Shown here in pieces: positions 32,919-36,680 of a stretch of 36,680 nucleotides of DNA (position 1 is the stretch's first letter; each line of letters starts with the position of its first letter). The position numbers were made by a program, and so were the translations under genes. The notes beneath the pieces are model-generated. The model was not told the DNA's origin, did no database searches, and saw only the letters and a list, made by a program, of their open reading frames with translations. Source of the DNA: Geobacter sp. (lineage in GTDB: Bacteria > Myxococcota_A > UBA9160 > JADFDR01); assembly GCA_018262735.1 (NCBI GenBank), contig JADFDR010000004.1, forward strand, positions 1 through 36,680, read 5' to 3'.

Positions 32919-32935
32919 CTGGCACGCAGATTGCT
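32919..32935 (+). promoter_or_regulatory. Sigma-54 (-24/-12) promoter
   Basis: CTGGCACGCAGATTGCT matches YTGGCACG-N4-TTGCW perfectly, with the invariant GG and GC correctly spaced. The predicted transcription start is near 32946 on the plus strand. No protein-coding gene lies downstream in that orientation before lipA, which is on the other strand. Confidence 0.85.
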
Positions 32936-32945
32936 CTAGCGTAAG

Positions 32946-33036
32946 AGTGCAAGAACAGGTAAGGCCATCGCGCCCGAGGCAGATACCCCTCCCCTCACGA
33001 TGTCGTGAGGAATCTGACTCGGGCGCGTCTCTTTTG
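32946..33036 (+). ncRNA. Predicted sigma-54-dependent small RNA
   Basis: A transcript of about 91 nt is predicted from the sigma-54 start to the end of a U-tract. The first 23 nt are apparently unpaired. The remainder folds into one long hairpin: CGCGCCCGAG/CTCGGGCGCG (10 bp), a G-A mismatch, CAGAT/ATCTG (5 bp), a one-sided bulge ACCCCTCC, then CCTCACG/CGTGAGG closed by ATGT. It ends TCTCTTTT. No credible ORF is inside. The C/U-rich bulge is complementary to purine-rich Shine-Dalgarno sequences, suggesting a trans-acting mRNA regulator. The U-tract exists only on the plus strand, so the hairpin is not lipA's terminator. I do not recognise a named sRNA family. Transcription and targets are unproven. 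Confidence 0.72.
32969..33035 (+). terminator. Rho-independent terminator/body hairpin of the sRNA
   Basis: The 10-bp GC-rich basal stem CGCGCCCGAG/CTCGGGCGCG with two upper helices is followed by TCTCTTTT. Strong stem, moderate U-tract. Confidence 0.8.
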
Positions 33037-33109
33037 AAAGTTCCGGCAATTTTCCGCAGGCCCGCGATCTCTCCGTTGCCTCCGGCACTGCGCTTCGAAT
33101 CGAAATAAC

Positions 33110-34114
33110 TCAAATTTGTGTTGAAGATGACGCGCATGCGTTTTGTGCGAGTTTGGCGCGGCGTGCCGCGACGAGCTGCGCAAAATCGCGATCGGCATGA
33201 TACGACGAGCGCGTCAGCGGCGAAGCCGACACCATGAGAAAACCCTTCTCGCGCGCAGCCTGCGCCAGCGCCTCAAATTCCTCGGGCGGAGCGTAACGTG
33301 TCATCGGTAAATGCTTTTGCGTCGGACGCAGATACTGACCGATCGTGATGAAGTCGATGTCGGCGGCGCGCATTTCCTCCATCACCGCGAGCACTTCGTC
33401 GTACGTCTCGCCAAGCCCAAGCATGATGCCCGACTTCGTAAAACTTTGCGGATCGAGTTGCTTCACTTGTGCAAGCAAATGCAACGAATGCGTATAGCTC
33501 GCAGCGCGGCGCGCCATGCGATACAAGCGCGGCACCGTTTCGAGATTGTGATTGAAGACATCGGGACGCGCGGCAACCACACGCTCGAGCGCGCCCACTT
33601 TGCGCTGAAAATCCGGCGTGAGCACTTCAATCGTCGTATGCGGTGCAAGCGCGCGCACGGCTTCGATGCAACGCACGAATTGCCCTGCTCCTCCGTCGGA
33701 AAGATCATCGCGATCGACGGAAGTAATCACCAAATGACGCAAGCCAAGCTCGACTGCGACTTGCGCCACGCGCGCAGGCTCGGCGAAATCCACAGGATCG
33801 GGCCGCCCCGTCTTCACATTGCAAAAGCCGCATTTGCGCGTGCATACACTTCCGAGGATCATCACCGTCGCATGTTTTTGCGACCAGCACTCGCCAAGAT
33901 TGGGACACGCTGCTTCCTCGCAAACCGTGTGCAGATCGAGATCTCGTAGCACCTTGCGTGTTTCCAAGGCCGCCGGAGAACTCCCGATCGGACGCATGCG
34001 CAGCCATGCAGGGCGTCGCTGCGACGGGCGATCCGGACCCAACTGCGAGTTGGCGGAAGGAGCAGCAGTGGCGACTTCGCGCGCGGGAGGCATGAGCTTC
34101 GATTCGTCGGACAT
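33110..34114 (-). CDS. lipA: Lipoyl synthase
   Basis: LipA, 334 aa, a radical SAM enzyme that inserts two sulfurs into octanoyl groups on lipoyl domains. The auxiliary cluster cysteines are in [12 protein letters not shown], the radical SAM cluster in CTRKCGFC, and the conserved C-terminal serine motif is RSSYHA. GDG-like, substrate and SAM-binding segments ([25 protein letters not shown]) are all present. I use the ATG at 34114 (MSDESKLM); there is no clear SD, and the ORF track's TTG adds 9 residues. The N-terminus up to residue 30 is low-complexity Ala/Pro. No lipB is adjacent. It is divergent from the small thiamine-binding gene and convergent with the sRNA. Confidence 0.96.
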   Translation of the reverse strand: MSDESKLMPPAREVATAAPSANSQLGPDRPSQRRPAWLRMRPIGSSPAALETRKVLRDLDLHTVCEEAACPNLGECWSQKHATVMILGSVCTRKCGFCNVKTGRPDPVDFAEPARVAQVAVELGLRHLVITSVDRDDLSDGGAGQFVRCIEAVRALAPHTTIEVLTPDFQRKVGALERVVAARPDVFNHNLETVPRLYRMARRAASYTHSLHLLAQVKQLDPQSFTKSGIMLGLGETYDEVLAVMEEMRAADIDFITIGQYLRPTQKHLPMTRYAPPEEFEALAQAAREKGFLMVSASPLTRSSYHADRDFAQLVAARRAKLAQNACASSSTQI

Positions 34115-34365
34115 GGCGGCATGATGTGTAAAAAAAACCAAAACTTCAAACTACGAAGCCAAACCTGAGCGATTTCGCACGCACACGAAAGACATGCCGC
34201 AAATGCCGAGAAACGTCTGCAAGAAATGCCGCCCACGACGCTGCGATCTTCGCGCGGCTCAATGAGCCTTTTCTCGCTTTGCATCGCGTCATGCACCGGG
34301 TTTTTCCGCCGTCGCGCGACAAGGCGTCCTAGTAACGCGCAAAAGCGGTACATCCGTTCTGTGCA
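34115..34365. other. Intergenic region upstream of lipA with a small hairpin
   Basis: The region must hold the lipA promoter on the minus strand and possibly one for the 34.4-34.8 kb genes. On the plus strand GGCTC-AAT-GAGCC followed by TTTTCTC (34256-34275) resembles a minimal terminator, but the stem is only five base pairs. I see no clear promoter boxes or protein-like frame. Confidence 0.3.
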
Positions 34366-34494
34366 ATGGCAGCGCAAGAAGCGCCAGCACCGCAGCGTTT
34401 TCCGGCTCGCGACTTGCCAGCTGTCGAGTTGCATGCCATGGATAGAGATCTCTTGCGCATCCCGATGCGCCCGGAAATTCAAACGAAGAAGTGA
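34366..34494 (+). CDS. Possible 42-aa small protein
   Basis: A short frame from an ATG to a TGA, too short for the ORF track. The translation begins MAAQEAPAPQRFPARDLPA and ends RIPMRPEIQTKK. Codon choice resembles the genes around it. Its stop is 8 nt before the ATG of the thiamine-binding gene, in an operon-like arrangement. There is no strong SD and no recognisable family, so it may be chance or a leader peptide. Confidence 0.35.
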   Translation: MAAQEAPAPQRFPARDLPAVELHAMDRDLLRIPMRPEIQTKK

Positions 34495-34502
34495 GGTTTG
34501 GC

Positions 34503-34814
34503 ATGAAGGTCATTGCCGATTTCTGCATCGTGCCGCTTGGCGTCGGCACTTCCTTATCCCCCTACATTGCGGCGGCCGTCGACGAGCTCGAGGCCGCAGG
34601 ACTTGAGTGCACAACACATGCGTATGGCACAAATGTGTCGGGCGAATACGACACCGTATTTCAAGCCTTGAAAAAGGCGCTGCTCAAAGTGCATGAGCTG
34701 GGCGCGCCACGCATCACTTGCACGATCAAGCTCGGCACACGCACCGATCGCGAACAATCCATGCAAGACAAAATTGAAAGTGTCACAAAAAAGCGTCGGA
34801 ATGCGACACGCTAA
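34503..34814 (+). CDS. MTH1187/YkoF-type thiamine-binding protein
   Basis: 103 aa, the DUF77/MTH1187 family fold. The pattern MKVIADFCIVPLGVGTSLSPYIAAAV and ECTTHAYGTNVSGEYDTVFQALKKA is characteristic. Members form tetramers and some bind thiamine or its hydroxymethylpyrimidine part; the role here may be thiamine sensing or salvage. GAGG lies 6 nt before the ATG at 34503. Its TAA overlaps the TAG of the convergent M48 protease gene. No other thiamine genes are in the window. Confidence 0.85.
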   Translation: MKVIADFCIVPLGVGTSLSPYIAAAVDELEAAGLECTTHAYGTNVSGEYDTVFQALKKALLKVHELGAPRITCTIKLGTRTDREQSMQDKIESVTKKRRNATR

Positions 34815-36680
34815 CCGATCGCGCCCATCCAAAGCAAAACACCGGAAATCGTCACGACCAGAGCAACAATACGCAATGCAAAGCGCATCCAGCAGTGTCG
34901 CGTAACGCCGTTGACTTCGTAGCGTGAAATTTCGACATAAGGCATGGGTGCACGGCGATACCAACCTTCAACGACAACGCGCTCACCGATCAAATCCTTG
35001 GCGCGAAGCCATCCAAAGAGAACTTCCCAAAGCGCAAGCGGTTGACGATGATCGAGAAAGAGAATCCCTGTGTCATCCTGCAAGGTAAAGTCATCGGAAT
35101 AAATCAAACCCGGCACGCCGCGCCCGCGAATCACGCCTTCGAGTCGACATGGCACCGAACGCACACTCGAAACCTTCACCTCTTGCAAAAGAATACGCAC
35201 GTTTGTGTCAGCGAAGCAATCCGAAGGGTAGCGGAATCGCAACTTGAGCAGCATGGCAAGTCCCGTCACGCACAGCACCAAGCCAAATTGCGACGGAGCG
35301 AAAAGCGCAGCACGCGAATCGAGAAACATCCCCGCCAGAATCGAAAGAGATCCAATGACAAAAACAAGTGTCGGAAGAAAGTACACGCACACATCGATCC
35401 AGAATTCATCCCAATACGATTCGGGTTTTCGTAACGAGAACTCGACCAACGGTTCTTCCTGCACGGCAATCGAAAGCAAGGAAAGATGTTGCAACCGCTT
35501 TGCGGTGAGTGGATGCGTGGAATGAAGTTCGTACCAAAGCGCCCACGGATTCCAGAGATCCCACTTCATGGCGCCCAAGATCGATTCGGAGTCGATGCGA
35601 TATTTTTCACTTCCTCCGTCGGAAGATGTGGCATGACTCGCGCCGTACGAAGCGAGTGCGAACGATTGCGCCGAAGCTGCATCAAAAATTCCGAGCGCAC
35701 CGAGCGTCGCAGCACGACGTCCTCCAGCGCCGCCTTCTTCCACTTCGGCACCCGCTCCGGCTAAGCCATACGCAATTTTGACGAGTGCGCTCGACATCGC
35801 TCGCGGGCTTCCTGCGGCCTCCGCACCGAAACGGTCCGCGTAGTATTCGCGCGTGCGTGAAAACCAAAGCACGATGTATTCCGAAACGATGTAGAGAAGA
35901 TACGCACCGACGGCAACCGCGGTGCTCGCTGCCTTGGCGCGCTTGTCCTTGGGATCCAGACGAATCGCCCAGCGATAGAGGTAATAAAGAATCATCGGCA
36001 CCAACTGCGCGAGCGTCATCAGCGCCATGTCCCAGTTTCGCGCATGACCAAGCTCATGCCCCACCACCGCTTCCAGCTCTTTGGGTTCGAGAAGCTCGAG
36101 CGTTCCTTGCGTAAGCACCAAGCGAGCATCGTTCGGTGTATGTCCATAAGTAAACGCATTGGGGGAAAGATCGAAAATCAAACCCAGACGCGGCGTTTTC
36201 ATTCTGTGCTTTGTACATGTCGCGCGTAGAAAAACGGCGAGATGTTCCGGAAGTTGCGAGAGGTCGATCCATTGCACTTGATACAGCCAGCGCAGCATGA
36301 GATCCATCAAAAACGGACTCAGCAAAAATTGAATCGACGCAAAGAGCACCGCCGCAAGCAACGCAAACGCGGGCGGAAGCCCTGCGAAAAGCGAAGCTGT
36401 GATTAACACAAAAGAGAGTACGGCATACAAACCAACGATGGTCACCGTAGAACGCAGCCAAAGTCTTGGGAGTACGATGGGCTTTGGCGGAGGGCGACGT
36501 AGCGGTTGACTTGGCTCGGTGGTCTTGGCGGCGTACAGCTTTACAACTTGCTTGGCGATCAAGCTGCGCACCAACGTACCGCGCAACCAAACGCCTCCAC
36601 TCGCCCGATCCAAACATCCCGGACCCGTTTCAAATTGGATCGCCACCATTTTTTCGCCGCTCACCGGCGAAACATATTTC
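34811..36680 (-). CDS. M48 family membrane metalloprotease with extra C-terminal domain (5'-partial)
   Basis: At least 622 aa. The zinc motif is VVGHELGHARNWD (HExxH at 203-207 of the ORF-track numbering), with the third ligand Glu in SRTREYYADRFG. Hydrophobic helices flank it (VTIVGLYAVLSFVLITA, PAFALLAAVLFASIQFLL, and TAVAVGAYLLYIVSEYIVLWF), giving an HtpX/Ste24-like integral membrane protease. A second half follows: two more helices, then a beta-rich, OB-like domain (RLEGVIRGRGVPGLIYSDDFTLQDDTGILFLD) and a final helix. The track starts at a GTG (36664) with no SD; the frame stays open to the window edge and reads KYVSP before it. I think the true start lies beyond the window. Likely role: membrane protein quality control. 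The substrate is unknown. Confidence 0.85.
   Translation of the reverse strand, partial: KYVSPVSGEKMVAIQFETGPGCLDRASGGVWLRGTLVRSLIAKQVVKLYAAKTTEPSQPLRRPPPKPIVLPRLWLRSTVTIVGLYAVLSFVLITASLFAGLPPAFALLAAVLFASIQFLLSPFLMDLMLRWLYQVQWIDLSQLPEHLAVFLRATCTKHRMKTPRLGLIFDLSPNAFTYGHTPNDARLVLTQGTLELLEPKELEAVVGHELGHARNWDMALMTLAQLVPMILYYLYRWAIRLDPKDKRAKAASTAVAVGAYLLYIVSEYIVLWFSRTREYYADRFGAEAAGSPRAMSSALVKIAYGLAGAGAEVEEGGAGGRRAATLGALGIFDAASAQSFALASYGASHATSSDGGSEKYRIDSESILGAMKWDLWNPWALWYELHSTHPLTAKRLQHLSLLSIAVQEEPLVEFSLRKPESYWDEFWIDVCVYFLPTLVFVIGSLSILAGMFLDSRAALFAPSQFGLVLCVTGLAMLLKLRFRYPSDCFADTNVRILLQEVKVSSVRSVPCRLEGVIRGRGVPGLIYSDDFTLQDDTGILFLDHRQPLALWEVLFGWLRAKDLIGERVVVEGWYRRAPMPYVEISRYEVNGVTRHCWMRFALRIVALVVTISGVLLWMGAIG

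Noticed and set aside
32969-33035. The long hairpin as the terminator of lipA
   Set aside because: Read on the lipA strand the stem is followed by ATGGCC, not a U-tract. The U-tract exists only on the plus strand.
32892-33137. 81-aa minus-strand ORF across the sRNA region
   Set aside because: No SD or family, and it overlaps the lipA 3' end and the structured RNA.
34226-34606. 126-aa plus-strand ORF
   Set aside because: Arg/Cys-rich, out of frame with the thiamine-binding gene that it overlaps, and no domain.
1-36680. CRISPR arrays, tRNAs, rRNAs, insertion sequences or prophage
   Set aside because: I looked through the intergenic gaps and ORF list and saw no regularly spaced repeats, cloverleaf-like sequence, transposase, integrase or phage structural gene.

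Overview
The window looks like a chromosomal segment from a Gram-negative bacterium, probably a member of the old deltaproteobacterial grade (Myxococcota or Bdellovibrionota-like). The evidence is two large TPR lipoproteins, an AsmA-like protein, a response regulator joined to DUF4388, DnaJ and TPR domains, an HflX with the long N-terminal domain, the indirect GatCAB route, and a textbook sigma-54 promoter. The lineage call is an inference from gene content. Base composition is moderately GC-rich and even, apart from an AT-rich promoter region near 27.25-27.35 kb. Most genes are housekeeping. I see no prophage, insertion sequence, CRISPR array, rRNA or tRNA. At least four genes use TTG starts behind strong Shine-Dalgarno (SD) sequences.

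Layout. 0-7.8 kb (minus): gatC-gatA-gatB-AsmA-like, tightly coupled, then the response regulator/J-domain/TPR protein. 8-9.3 kb (plus): a DEAD-box RNA helicase divergent from gatC. 9.5-11.4 kb (minus): larE overlapping a C45-like protein that lacks the expected catalytic cysteine. 11.5-12.6 kb (plus): ddl. 12.6-14.1 kb (minus): a membrane-anchored sulfatase-superfamily enzyme. 14.4-19.4 kb (plus): two TPR lipoproteins. 19.5-25.3 kb (minus): glmU-glmS-uvrD/pcrA-zinc ribbon protein. 25.5-27.9 kb (plus): hflX, then a lysine-rich phasin-like coiled-coil protein with its own promoter, leader hairpin and terminator. 28.2-31.4 kb (minus): HAD phosphatase, FAD oxidoreductase, murQ. 31.6-32.6 kb (plus): homocysteine S-methyltransferase. 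33.1-34.1 kb (minus): lipA. 34.4-34.8 kb (plus): a possible 42-aa ORF and a thiamine-binding (MTH1187-type) protein. 34.8 kb to the edge (minus): an M48 metalloprotease that probably runs off the window.

Two non-coding systems stand out. (1) Between the homocysteine methyltransferase and lipA lies what looks like a complete sigma-54-controlled small RNA gene. It has an NtrC-type dyad, a perfect IHF-consensus site, a perfect -24/-12 promoter, and a roughly 90-nt transcript ending in a long hairpin plus U-tract. The hairpin carries an unpaired C/U-rich bulge that resembles an anti-Shine-Dalgarno sequence. (2) A 100-110 bp interspersed repeat occurs three times (near 9.45, 28.09 and 29.13 kb). 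It has imperfect terminal inverted repeats and a small central palindrome. One copy encodes the last 12 residues and stop codon of the C45-like gene. Another forms the whole murQ leader, including its SD.

Functional themes are cell-wall precursor supply and recycling (GlmU, GlmS, Ddl, MurQ), translation and RNA handling (GatCAB, helicase, HflX), sulfur and methyl metabolism (LarE, LipA, homocysteine methyltransferase, MtnX-like phosphatase) and envelope biology (AsmA-like, TPR lipoproteins, sulfatase-like enzyme, M48 protease).
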